Assembly (NCBI GenBank): GCA_025459265.1
Contig: JALOQX010000099.1
Location: forward strand, 1-59,576
DNA length: 59,576 nucleotides
Direction: 5' to 3'
Source of the DNA: Pirellulaceae bacterium
GTDB lineage: Bacteria; Planctomycetota; Planctomycetia; Pirellulales; Pirellulaceae
Position 1 is the stretch's first letter; each line of letters starts with the position of its first letter. Below the pieces are notes generated by a model. It was not told where the DNA came from. It saw only the letters and a list, made by a program, of their open reading frames with translations, and ran no database searches. Positions 1 through 8,364 of this stretch are shown here, piece after piece. A program made the translations under genes and the position numbers.

Positions 1-1414
1 TGGCCGCTTCGGGGATCTGCACGTCGACTATGCCGACCGCCGGACGCTCTCCGGCGGCGGCGATTGGCGGATGCGCCGCCGGCAGTGCGTCGGGTACGGT
101 GACCGCCTGCGGGCCGAGCTGGACCGATACCGTCTCGGTCGCGTTCCCGCGCGCCAGCTGCAGTGCGACTGTCTGACCGGGATCATGTCGAATCAGAAGG
201 CTGCGGAGCGCCGGGGCGCTGGAAACGGCTGCTCCGTCGAGCGACAGCAGCCGATCCCCCGGCTGGATCCCGGCGGCCGCCGCCGCGCTGTCCGGAAAGA
301 CGTACCGCACGACTACGCCGGCATCCGCCGCCGCGTCGTCGGCGGCATCCGCCGGTGGACGCATGGGGAGGATACCCAACTCGGGACGCCGGTACGGGGG
401 AATGGTCGCCACGAGCTCGACAGTCATCTCGACGCGCTGCCCGTCCGCACCGCGCTGGACGACCAGCCGGACTTGCTCGCCCGCGACGCGGGGGCCCAAC
501 GCGTGCCGCAGCTCGCTCTGGCGCGCGATGGGCACGCCGTCGATCTCCACGATCGTATCCCCGGCCTGCAGGCCGGCCTTCCGCGCCGGCGACTGCGGCG
601 CACATGCGGCGATCTTCGCCGGCAAGGTGTAGATGTCGTTCCCCTCAAGCGCGATTCCGAGCAGGCCGGGTTCCACGTCGAGCCCCTGGGCGAGCCGCGG
701 CAGCAGTCGTTGGATATCGACCAGCGGTACGGCGAAGCCGATGCCCGAGTCGTACCATTCGGCACCGGCCAGGATGGCGTCCTGCTGGGGCGACAGGGGG
801 ACGAGCACGCCGATCACGCGGCCGTGGATGTCGATCAAAGGTCCGCCGTAGTTGGCCGGCGAGATCTTCGCGTCGGTCTGCACCGCCCGGCCCCAGACGC
901 GGCGCGTCGCGCTGAGGATGCCCACCGAGACGTGCGGCGCGGCACTGCCCGCCGCGCGCCCGACGGCGATCGTCCATTGCCCAACCGCCAGCTCGTCACG
1001 CGGTACGGGCGTGGGCACCGGCAGTGGCTCGCTCACGGCCACTTTCAGCAGCACGAACATCCGGCTGCGGTCCCGGGCCACGATTTCGGCCGGCATGCGC
1101 TGTCCCGTGGGAAGGGTGACCAGCGTCGACGCCGGCGAGCCGGCAAACGCGAAGGCGCTGGAGACGATCAAGCCGTCGGCGGACACGATCACACCCGTGC
1201 TCGGACCGGCCCCCAGCAGCTGCCCCTCCACTTGCTCGGCACTCCCAAGCGTCTCGATGCGGACAACACACGGTGCCACGCGCTCGACGGCCCGCTTCAC
1301 GGCCTGTTCTTCAAGCACATCGAGATCGTCCTGCGCGCCGAGCCCGGCTGACGCTGCGAGGCTTCCCAGGATCAGCGTCAGGCACCAGGCCAGCGAGTAC
1401 ACGGGCTGTTTCAT
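1..1414 (-). CDS. HtrA-like secreted pseudoprotease with two PDZ domains (3' end outside window)
   Basis: The reading frame starts at ATG 1414 and stays open to the window edge (471 residues seen, C-terminus missing). A signal peptide covers about residues 1-26. A trypsin-like DegP/HtrA fold follows (about 40-240), then two PDZ domains (about 255-345 and 350-445). The family's catalytic residues are all replaced: Phe88 where the TNNH histidine belongs, Met119 at the Asp site, and Tyr189 in ANYGGPL instead of the serine of GNSGG. The protein should be proteolytically dead and may act as a periplasmic scaffold or substrate binder. It begins 8 nt after the stop of the preceding HtrA-like gene, so it is probably the last visible member of the long minus-strand operon. 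Family assignment is firm; the role is inferred. Confidence 0.85.
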   Translation of the reverse strand, partial: MKQPVYSLAWCLTLILGSLAASAGLGAQDDLDVLEEQAVKRAVERVAPCVVRIETLGSAEQVEGQLLGAGPSTGVIVSADGLIVSSAFAFAGSPASTLVTLPTGQRMPAEIVARDRSRMFVLLKVAVSEPLPVPTPVPRDELAVGQWTIAVGRAAGSAAPHVSVGILSATRRVWGRAVQTDAKISPANYGGPLIDIHGRVIGVLVPLSPQQDAILAGAEWYDSGIGFAVPLVDIQRLLPRLAQGLDVEPGLLGIALEGNDIYTLPAKIAACAPQSPARKAGLQAGDTIVEIDGVPIARQSELRHALGPRVAGEQVRLVVQRGADGQRVEMTVELVATIPPYRRPELGILPMRPPADAADDAAADAGVVVRYVFPDSAAAAAGIQPGDRLLSLDGAAVSSAPALRSLLIRHDPGQTVALQLARGNATETVSVQLGPQAVTVPDALPAAHPPIAAAGERPAVGIVDVQIPEAA

Positions 1415-1422
1415 CGTGGATC

Positions 1423-2472
1423 TCACGGGCTGACTCCGGGTTGCAGGTCGAGTTCGACCAGTTGCTGGCCACGCTGCACGGTCAACCGGACGCTGTCGAT
1501 CGCGTCGATCAACGACAGCTCGTCCTGCACCTCGCGGCAGGATGACACCATGCTCGCGTTTACGAACACAATCAGGTCGTCCACCTGGAGACCGGCGGCG
1601 GCTGCCGGGGACCCGGGCAGAATCCGGTCGACGAACGGAGGCGTCTTGAACAGGATGTTGGGGACCAGCACGATCCCCAGCGCGGCTGTCGTGTGCCCGC
1701 GCTCCGGGCGTGTTGCCGAATCGTCGTCGCGCCGCGGCGGGTTGCGGCCGCTGAGCATGTCCTCGATCGAGCCGGCCAGCTGCGCCATGGGAATGGCGTA
1801 GTTGAGCCAGGTATTGTCCAGGGCGCTGCGCAGTTCCTTGCCGAGCATGCCGGCCAGTCGGCCCTGGCGGTCGGTCAGCACGCCGCCGGCCGCACCCGGG
1901 TTATTCGCCATCGCATCCAATACGTACACCGGTCCGCGATAGACCGACTGGTACGTCCCGCGACGCGCCGCCAGCTCGCTTATCGCCGAGACCGTGCCGT
2001 GCATCACGCTGGCCGCTTCATCGCCCGCGGCAATGCCGAACAGATTGCTCACTGCCAGCACCCGGTCACCCGGCCGCAGTTCGACCGCGGCATCGATCTG
2101 GAAGTGGGGCAGCCCGGTGGCGGCGATTTTCAGCAGGGCGATCTCCAGGCGCGGATCGTGGTTGACCAGCGTCGCGCTGTAGCGGGAACCATCATCCAGC
2201 ACCACGACGATGTACTCCTCGGCATCCAGTACATAGCTCCAGCTGGTCACGACGTGTCCCTCGCCGGAAATCAGAAACCCGCTCTGGTAACCTGCCAACC
2301 CGCGCAGGCCGCCCGATCCGTAGATCTTGACGACCTGAGGCTGAATCGTCTCGACGATCTCGGCCAGACTGCGCCCGGCCGCGGCCGGGCCCGCCGTCGC
2401 CGCGCCAACGCTGCCCGGTACGGGGCAGAGGACCAGGGCCACCCATACGAGTGGAGCGTGATGTAGTGTCAT
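1423..2472 (-). CDS. HtrA-like secreted pseudoprotease with one PDZ domain
   Basis: This 349-residue protein has a signal peptide (about 1-24), a trypsin-like domain (about 35-225) and a C-terminal PDZ domain (about 255-345). The order of blocks matches DegP/HtrA, but the triad is gone: Ser79 in VVTSWSYV where the family has His, Glu110 in DPRLEIALLK instead of Asp, and Ala185 in NPGAAGGVL instead of Ser. The oxyanion-loop glycines remain, so the fold is probably kept while hydrolysis is lost. Its ATG overlaps the stop of the active protease gene upstream in an ATGA arrangement, which suggests coupled translation and fixes the start. A partner or regulatory role for the active HtrA is inferred. 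Confidence 0.85.
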   Translation of the reverse strand: MTLHHAPLVWVALVLCPVPGSVGAATAGPAAAGRSLAEIVETIQPQVVKIYGSGGLRGLAGYQSGFLISGEGHVVTSWSYVLDAEEYIVVVLDDGSRYSATLVNHDPRLEIALLKIAATGLPHFQIDAAVELRPGDRVLAVSNLFGIAAGDEAASVMHGTVSAISELAARRGTYQSVYRGPVYVLDAMANNPGAAGGVLTDRQGRLAGMLGKELRSALDNTWLNYAIPMAQLAGSIEDMLSGRNPPRRDDDSATRPERGHTTAALGIVLVPNILFKTPPFVDRILPGSPAAAAGLQVDDLIVFVNASMVSSCREVQDELSLIDAIDSVRLTVQRGQQLVELDLQPGVSP

Positions 2473-4262
2473 GGTATTGTCAGCTCAAATCTCTCGACCA
2501 GCATCTCCGCAAAGACCGCCTCACCCCAGCGCACGGTCAGCCGATGTGGCAGGCGACGCTCACCAGCGGGACGATAGTCCTGGAAGTAGATCTCGCACGG
2601 ATCGCTCTGCGTGTCCGGGAACATTTCCAGCGCCGCCAGTTGTCCCGAGGTCGCATCGAAACTGAAGTGCCCTTCGACGACGTTGTGAGTCCCGACCAGC
2701 ACGTCGAAGAGACCACTGTGACCGGGCAACGGAGCGGTGCCGAGATAGTACGTTTCCCCGAACTCGGCCGGCCCCGTGATCAGCAGCCGGCGCCAGAGGT
2801 ACAGCGCCGGCAGCAACCCCCCGCTGCCGGCCGGCAGCAGTTGCTGGTCCAGATCCAGTCGCGGGTCCAACCGCTCGCGGCGGCTGCCCCACAGCGCCGT
2901 GATCTCATCGTTGCCCAGCACGATCTCGAACGGATCGCCGTTGGCCAGTCGGCCGGCGAGCGTCCATCGGCCGGTCGCGTCGCTGGCCGTGCCGTGGGCC
3001 GCGCAGGCCTGCCACACGCGGTCCCGCTCCAGGACGTTGAAGTGGAAGTTCGGGAAATCGGGACGCTCGTCCAGCAGCGGTGCAATGTGGGCCGGTGGCG
3101 GCTCGACGCGCCGCGGCAACCGTGGGCCGGGCAACCGTGGGCCGGGCGTCTCGCCCGGCTCCGGCTGCTGGGGATCCTGCGGCGGCTTCGGCGCCGGCGC
3201 CGGTGGCGGCGGACCGGGCTCGTCCGGCGCCTGCTGGATCTTGGCCCGCAGTTCTTCGGGCGTATGGACGCCGGAAAGTCGCACGTAGACCTCGCGCTCC
3301 TGGTCCTCGTGGCGGAACGTGACCGGCACGCGCCAGCCGGCGGGAAAGATGCCTAGGACGTTCTTGAAGCCGTTGACCGTCGTCACGGGTCGACCGGCAA
3401 ACGACAGCAGCTGCGCCCCGAAGCGCAGTCCGCGGCGGTAGGCGTCCGAGTTCTCGAGAATGTTCGAGACGACCACGCGGCCGCGGTCGTCCGTAGCGAC
3501 CGTGGCTCCGAGCGTGGCATGATCGACCAGTCGGCCGCTGCGCAGATGCCCCAGGAAATTCTTGATCTGGTTGATCGAGATCGCGTACCCGACGCCGACG
3601 TTGACCCGCCCGCGCTTGTCAAAGGACGCGCGTCCGTTGATGCCGATCAGCCGCCCTTCGGCGTCGAACAGCGGTCCGCCGGAATTCCCCGGGTTGATGG
3701 CCGCGTCGGTCTGGATGCAGTCGGTGTATTCCAGGATGGTGCCGGCCGGCGGCTGATAACGGTGGACACCGGACACGATCCCGTACGAGACGCTGGGCTG
3801 GAAATCGGTGGCCAGCAGGAACGGGTTGCCGACGGCGAAACACCAGTCGCCCGCGCGCACCTGGTCGCTGTCGCCCAGGGTCGCATGCGGGAAGTCGTCG
3901 CGGCCCAGCAGTCTGATCAAGGCCACGTCGCCGGTCGGGTCGATGTTCACGAGCACGGCCTCGTAGAGTTGCCCGTCGGCCATGCTGCAGCGCATAAACG
4001 GCCCGGCCGGTTTGACGACGTGGAAGTTCGACAGGGCGTAGCCGTCGGGCGAGATCACAACCCCTGAGCCGCCACCGCTACCGCCCGGTTCGAACACGGC
4101 GATCGCAGCCGGCACCGCCCGGGCGATCGCGTCGATCCGCGCTCGCTCGGCGTCCAGCACCGCCTGGGGCGGGTCCGCGGCGGGTGACGCGCTGCCGGCG
4201 CACCAGGCGGCGGCACTCATCAGCAACGCGAACCAGAGTCCTCTCGACGGCGTGGGGGTCAT
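2469..4262 (-). CDS. HtrA-type secreted serine protease with PDZ and LolA-like C-terminal extension
   Basis: A 597-residue protein with a signal peptide (about 1-28). The trypsin-like domain (about 45-235) has an intact triad: His81 in SNFHVV, Asp112 in TGDVALIR and Ser194 in PGNSGGPL. A PDZ domain follows (about 245-335), then a proline-rich linker (about 350-390) containing a 15-bp tandem duplication read as PGPRL twice. The unassigned C-terminal domain (about 395-597) ends in a RLPHRLTVRWGE segment that resembles LolA-like periplasmic proteins. Start 4262 is set by an ATGA overlap with the preceding gene; the frame is open further upstream only as a shadow. It is probably a periplasmic quality-control protease acting with the two inactive paralogues downstream. 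Confidence 0.88.
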   Translation of the reverse strand: MTPTPSRGLWFALLMSAAAWCAGSASPAADPPQAVLDAERARIDAIARAVPAAIAVFEPGGSGGGSGVVISPDGYALSNFHVVKPAGPFMRCSMADGQLYEAVLVNIDPTGDVALIRLLGRDDFPHATLGDSDQVRAGDWCFAVGNPFLLATDFQPSVSYGIVSGVHRYQPPAGTILEYTDCIQTDAAINPGNSGGPLFDAEGRLIGINGRASFDKRGRVNVGVGYAISINQIKNFLGHLRSGRLVDHATLGATVATDDRGRVVVSNILENSDAYRRGLRFGAQLLSFAGRPVTTVNGFKNVLGIFPAGWRVPVTFRHEDQEREVYVRLSGVHTPEELRAKIQQAPDEPGPPPPAPAPKPPQDPQQPEPGETPGPRLPGPRLPRRVEPPPAHIAPLLDERPDFPNFHFNVLERDRVWQACAAHGTASDATGRWTLAGRLANGDPFEIVLGNDEITALWGSRRERLDPRLDLDQQLLPAGSGGLLPALYLWRRLLITGPAEFGETYYLGTAPLPGHSGLFDVLVGTHNVVEGHFSFDATSGQLAALEMFPDTQSDPCEIYFQDYRPAGERRLPHRLTVRWGEAVFAEMLVERFELTIP

Positions 4263-5467
4263 TTGATGATCCTGGCATTGCACAGATTCAGGTGGTCGGC
4301 CACATCCAGCGCGTCGCCGAAATCGACGAGGAATTCCAGCTTCCGCACGCCCGCGATGTCCAGGTCCAGTGTCCAGGGCGCATCCCGGCCGGCAATGGTC
4401 TGCCGCGCCAGCTCCCGGTTGTCGCCCAGGACCACGAGCAAGACCCCGCCGCGTCCCTGCAGCCGGCTGTCGATGCCGACCACGGCGCTCAGCCGGCGGG
4501 CGGGCTCGGCCAGCCGGAAGACGAGTCGTGATCGGCTGTGGATGGCCAGGCCTTTGTCGTATTGCCGGACCTCCCCGCCGTCGGCCAGCCACAATCCGCT
4601 CCCTTCAAAGCCGGCATCGCGGCGCGGCTGATACAACTGCAGGATCCGCTCGGCCGGCAGCTGCGTGGCGATGAACGGCGTGCACTCGGCCAGTTCGAAC
4701 TCCAGGTCGCTGAGATAGACGACATTGCCGGGCGAGTAGTCGATGCGTGCGAGCTGTGACACAGGAACGTCACACTGAACTCCTCCCGTCGTCGTCAGCT
4801 GCAGCTTGTCGCCGGCCCAGCGCAGCGACTTCGCGTTCCAGCTGGAACCGTCCACCTCCACGACCTTGCAGAGGGGATCCAGCAGGGTGCGCCGCGTGGG
4901 ATGGAAGAAACGGACTCCCTCGAGTTTTTCACGCTTGACCGCCAGCCGCTGGTCGTCGTACTCAAACTCGATCGCCTCGTCCGTGATGTCGTGGAGCACT
5001 CCTTCGAGTTGGTCCAGCGAGGCGTTGGGACGGCGAAGCACGACCAGGTCGCCGCTGCTTTCGGCGTCGATGATCTCACGCCACTGCGCGTCCCGCGCGG
5101 GATCCGGCGGATGGAACCGGACGCCGCGCACGTGCCGCGTTTCCACCTGGACGTCGCGATCGGTCAGCCGCGCGGTCGCCACGCCCCGGGACACGAGGAA
5201 TCGGCTGCTTTCGAGGCGCGAACCGTCCACCAACTCGATCCAGTGAGTGGTGATCGAATCAGCCGGCCCGGCCGGATGGTGGACGACCAGGGCCAGCACG
5301 TCGCGCGGGTCGAGCGTCTGGGGCTGCCCGTTGGCCGTGACCACGATGCGTTCCTGATCCAGTTCGACCAGCTGCCCAGTGTGCTGCGCGCCGCCCAGCA
5401 TTTCGACGGTGATTTCGAGCGGCGAAGCCCAGACGAGCGCCATGGCCGCCCACACGTACGTGATCAT
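4259..5467 (-). CDS. Secreted protein with C-terminal NPCBM carbohydrate-binding-like domain
   Basis: This 402-residue protein carries a short signal peptide (about 1-16). Small beta-rich repeats of Lsm/SH3 character follow (about 17-235), seen as recurring VRF-HP and LEGV segments. The C-terminal domain (about 245-402) fits NPCBM, the novel putative carbohydrate-binding module, with the typical GLAIHS and ARRLSAVVGID blocks. The ATG at 5467 is preferred over one 39 nt upstream because it starts the signal peptide and has GAGGA about 9 nt before it. The stop overlaps the ATG of the active HtrA gene, so the two are probably co-translated. A wall or envelope glycan ligand is inferred only. Confidence 0.8.
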   Translation of the reverse strand: MITYVWAAMALVWASPLEITVEMLGGAQHTGQLVELDQERIVVTANGQPQTLDPRDVLALVVHHPAGPADSITTHWIELVDGSRLESSRFLVSRGVATARLTDRDVQVETRHVRGVRFHPPDPARDAQWREIIDAESSGDLVVLRRPNASLDQLEGVLHDITDEAIEFEYDDQRLAVKREKLEGVRFFHPTRRTLLDPLCKVVEVDGSSWNAKSLRWAGDKLQLTTTGGVQCDVPVSQLARIDYSPGNVVYLSDLEFELAECTPFIATQLPAERILQLYQPRRDAGFEGSGLWLADGGEVRQYDKGLAIHSRSRLVFRLAEPARRLSAVVGIDSRLQGRGGVLLVVLGDNRELARQTIAGRDAPWTLDLDIAGVRKLEFLVDFGDALDVADHLNLCNARIIK

Positions 5468-5521
5468 GTCCGATTCCTCACGCGGCCTGTGCCCCGGCCG
5501 CATCATTGCCGTTGACCTGAC

Positions 5522-6571
5522 TCAGGGACCTGTTCCCTCCCGCGCCAGTCGCCGGAAGTACTCTTCGAGAATCTCGCGGTAGTGGGCCGGCAGATCCTTG
5601 CCAATCTGCTGCAGCACTTCCTGGCGGGCCGCCGGCGGGAGGTTTCCCCAGCCGGACTTGCTCCCGAGCTGTTTCGGATCGATGTCGCCCGGTCCCCGGC
5701 CACCCATCGGCATGCTGTCCTGGGCGGGACTGGCCGGCTGCAGTCTGCCGGCCGCGGCCGCGGCCTGCTGTTGCTGTTGCTGCTGTTCGATCTTCTTGAT
5801 CAGCTTGTCGAGTTTGGCCAGCACCTCATCTTCCTGCTGGCGGACCCGCGTGCCGGCCCGCTGCAGTTCCAGCCGGCGACGGACTTCGTCCATGAGCCGC
5901 GAGACCTCGTCGAGCGAGTCCGTTTCCAGCGGCTCGAGGTCGGCCCGTATCAGCCGGGCGAGGGCGACATACCGCTGCGGGACCTGCGATTCGCGTTCGA
6001 GCAGTCGGGCGACCAGTGGCAGGCATTGCCGTTTGTCCGGCATCCGGTGGTAACTCACGCTCTGGTAAAACAGCAGTGCCGCGGGGTCCACGACGTCGGC
6101 GGGTGTCAAGTCGCGCAGCTGTTCCAGCGCTTCATCGTAGAGCTGGTGCTGGGCGAGCCAGCGGCCGAGCACGAGGCGCAGATTCGCGCGCACCCAGGTC
6201 GGCTGCTGTTCGCTGCGCAGCACCGGGAAATCCGGCAACACGGTCGGTTCGGTCGCCGTGCGGCAGAAGTCGACCAGCGTGCGGGCCTCGCCGTCCGCCA
6301 GCGCCAGGGTCGTGGCGAGACGATCCAGCAGCGGCGCTTCCGAATCCGCCGCCGGGTCGGTGCCCGCCCAGACGCTGTCGATCTGCTGCCGGGTCGCCTC
6401 GTCCAGGCGGCGGTCCCGCAGATAGGTGTCGAGTTGCGCCTTCGCCGTTGCGGCGTCCGGCAGCTGCCAGCTGGCCGGCTGCTCGAGTTCACTGTCAGCG
6501 CGCACCGACGCGCTCGCGGCCAGTGCCAGGATCACGGCGGCCACGGCGGGCAGCCTGCGGCAGATCGTCAT
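5522..6571 (-). CDS. Secreted helical repeat protein of unknown function (polyQ/polyA tract)
   Basis: I do not recognise a named family. The 349-residue product has a signal peptide (about 1-24) and a helical, TPR-like middle (about 50-200) with an LGRWLAQHQLYDEAL block. A charged helical stretch is followed by a run of glutamines then alanines (about 257-272). The C-terminal segment, about 60 residues ending in HYREILEEYFRRLA, is seen in planctomycete proteins next to MoxR/VWA clusters. The ATG at 6571 is chosen for the signal peptide and a GGAG 8 nt upstream. An ATG at 6625 overlapping the previous stop is possible. It lies 50 nt after its upstream neighbour and 54 nt before the NPCBM gene. 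Confidence 0.7.
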   Translation of the reverse strand: MTICRRLPAVAAVILALAASASVRADSELEQPASWQLPDAATAKAQLDTYLRDRRLDEATRQQIDSVWAGTDPAADSEAPLLDRLATTLALADGEARTLVDFCRTATEPTVLPDFPVLRSEQQPTWVRANLRLVLGRWLAQHQLYDEALEQLRDLTPADVVDPAALLFYQSVSYHRMPDKRQCLPLVARLLERESQVPQRYVALARLIRADLEPLETDSLDEVSRLMDEVRRRLELQRAGTRVRQQEDEVLAKLDKLIKKIEQQQQQQQAAAAAGRLQPASPAQDSMPMGGRGPGDIDPKQLGSKSGWGNLPPAARQEVLQQIGKDLPAHYREILEEYFRRLAREGTGP

Positions 6572-6621
6572 CGCGCAGCTCCTGTGTCGCGTGCGGCGTG
6601 TGCTTGTTCGCGTGCCTCTGG

Positions 6622-8346
6622 TCATCGGTTCTTCCCCAGCACGATATCGCGCGTCACCTGCTGGATCCGCGCCTGACGCTGGCCGAGTTCCGTCAGGACC
6701 TGACGCAACTCGTCCGTTGTGGCCTGCCCGACCGGGTCGTCGGCATTGTCGAGCAGCTTGGCGTAGCGCTGCGTGCGCACATTGACGCGCAGCTGCAGGG
6801 AACGGATCATCTTCAATTCGGCCAGCGCGTCGACCAGCGGCGGCGCGCCATCTTCGCCCGCTTCACCCGGCTGACCGGGCGGTGGTTGGTCCTGGTCCTG
6901 CTGCGCTTGCTGGAATGCGGCAATCATCTCCTCCAGACTTGCGATGATCTCCTGCTGCAGGCTTTGCGTAAGCGTGCCGACCTTGCTCTCGGCCAGCCGA
7001 TCGCTGACGGACTCCATGTCGTTGCGGATCTGTTCGACGACTTCAGGAAAGGCGACCGACGAACCTTCTTCACGCAGCAGCGTCAGGCAGCGGTCCGCCT
7101 GGCCGGCGATCTTGCGTTGTTCGAACGCCAGCTTGTTGGCCTGGATATCGAGGTCGCGTCCGCGCTCGGCTTCGGGAATTGCGTCGAGCCGCTGGGTCGC
7201 TTCGTACACGCGCAGCTGTTGTTCGAGCATCTGCCGGAAGCGGCTTTCCAACAGGGTGAGCACGCGTTCCTTCTCTTCTTCCCGCAGTTGGCGGAGGACT
7301 TCTTCGAGCTCGGCAATCGCTTCCTGGAGCTGTTCAAGCGCGGCATTCTGCTTCTCCAGCGACTCGCTTTTCTGGGCTTCGGCCAATCGCTGCTGGGCCT
7401 CCCGCATCCGCTGTTCGGCCTCTCGCACACGCTGTTGCGCGGCGGGCGGCTGGCTGCCGGCCGGCGGAGGCGGGGACGCATTCCCCTGGCCAGGACTCGG
7501 CTCGGCGGACTCCGCCGGCAGGTCCGGTGTCGGCGCCTCCGGAGGCGTCGCTCCGGGTGGGCTGGCGGGCGCCGCGTCGGATGGTTGGGGGGCTGCGTCG
7601 GACGGCTCTGCGCCCGGTTCGGCCGCGGGCGGCTCGTTGGCGGCCGGTGCCGGCTCGTCCCGATCCTGCGGCTCGCCCGCCTGGGGCTCTGCGCCGGCAG
7701 GATCCGCCCTGTCGGCCGCGGCGGGCGGTTCGCCCTGCCGGGCCGGCTCGGCCGCTTCCAGCTGTTCTGCGAGGTCTCCGGTGCGATCGGCCAACGCACC
7801 TTGTTTGTCGGCCAGACCGCGCGGGTCGGCCGCGCTTTCGGTCTGCCCGCGCACGCCCCGCTGCAGCCGCTCCAGCCGTTTGAGCTCCTTGATGGATTCC
7901 TGCAGCCGCTGCGTTTCGGTCTTCACGCGGTCCGCGCGATCTTCGCTCAACAACAGCTGCAGCAGGTCCTGCAGGTCGACCCGCGCTGTCTCCTGGCCGT
8001 CAATCGCCCGCTTGTACTGTCTCTTTTCCAGCAGGTCCACGACGGTGTTGAGCTGGGCTTGGGTCAGGCGGTCCTTCGACTGTTTGTAGGCTTGCCGGAG
8101 CAGCGCGGCGCGGCGCGGATTGGACGTCGCCTCGAAATCGGCCATCTTGAAGAGCAGGTCTTCGAGCCGGCGATATTTCTCGGCTAGCTGCTGCTGCGCT
8201 TGCGCCAGTGGCACACTTCCCGGCGCCGCGGCGGCCGCGTCCGGCGGGGGAGCAGCGGGAGTCTCCTGACCCCGTAAGCGGGCGGTGCTCACCAGGAGCA
8301 GTCCCGGCCCGAGGATGAGCCACGCAAGTTGTTGCCTGATTGACAT
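6622..8346 (-). CDS. Secreted coiled-coil protein of unknown function
   Basis: A 574-residue protein with a signal peptide (about 1-26). An N-terminal helical region (about 45-140) is followed by a long alanine/proline/glutamate-rich low-complexity linker (about 170-290). A strong coiled coil (about 295-400) has heptad-like EAEQRMREAQQRLAEAQ repeats, and a helical C-terminus follows. The start has AGGAG just upstream and lies 18 nt after the stop of the DUF4175-like gene, so the two are probably co-transcribed. Length and composition suggest an extended periplasmic structural or adaptor protein. No catalytic motif is visible and no function is claimed. Confidence 0.75.
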   Translation of the reverse strand: MSIRQQLAWLILGPGLLLVSTARLRGQETPAAPPPDAAAAAPGSVPLAQAQQQLAEKYRRLEDLLFKMADFEATSNPRRAALLRQAYKQSKDRLTQAQLNTVVDLLEKRQYKRAIDGQETARVDLQDLLQLLLSEDRADRVKTETQRLQESIKELKRLERLQRGVRGQTESAADPRGLADKQGALADRTGDLAEQLEAAEPARQGEPPAAADRADPAGAEPQAGEPQDRDEPAPAANEPPAAEPGAEPSDAAPQPSDAAPASPPGATPPEAPTPDLPAESAEPSPGQGNASPPPPAGSQPPAAQQRVREAEQRMREAQQRLAEAQKSESLEKQNAALEQLQEAIAELEEVLRQLREEEKERVLTLLESRFRQMLEQQLRVYEATQRLDAIPEAERGRDLDIQANKLAFEQRKIAGQADRCLTLLREEGSSVAFPEVVEQIRNDMESVSDRLAESKVGTLTQSLQQEIIASLEEMIAAFQQAQQDQDQPPPGQPGEAGEDGAPPLVDALAELKMIRSLQLRVNVRTQRYAKLLDNADDPVGQATTDELRQVLTELGQRQARIQQVTRDIVLGKNR

Positions 8347-8364
8347 GGTCGGCTCCTGCGCCGT

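Noticed and set aside
71..1351. 426-codon plus-strand open frame at the left edge
   Set aside because: The minus strand encodes a continuous HtrA-like protein with signal peptide and PDZ domains running off the window.
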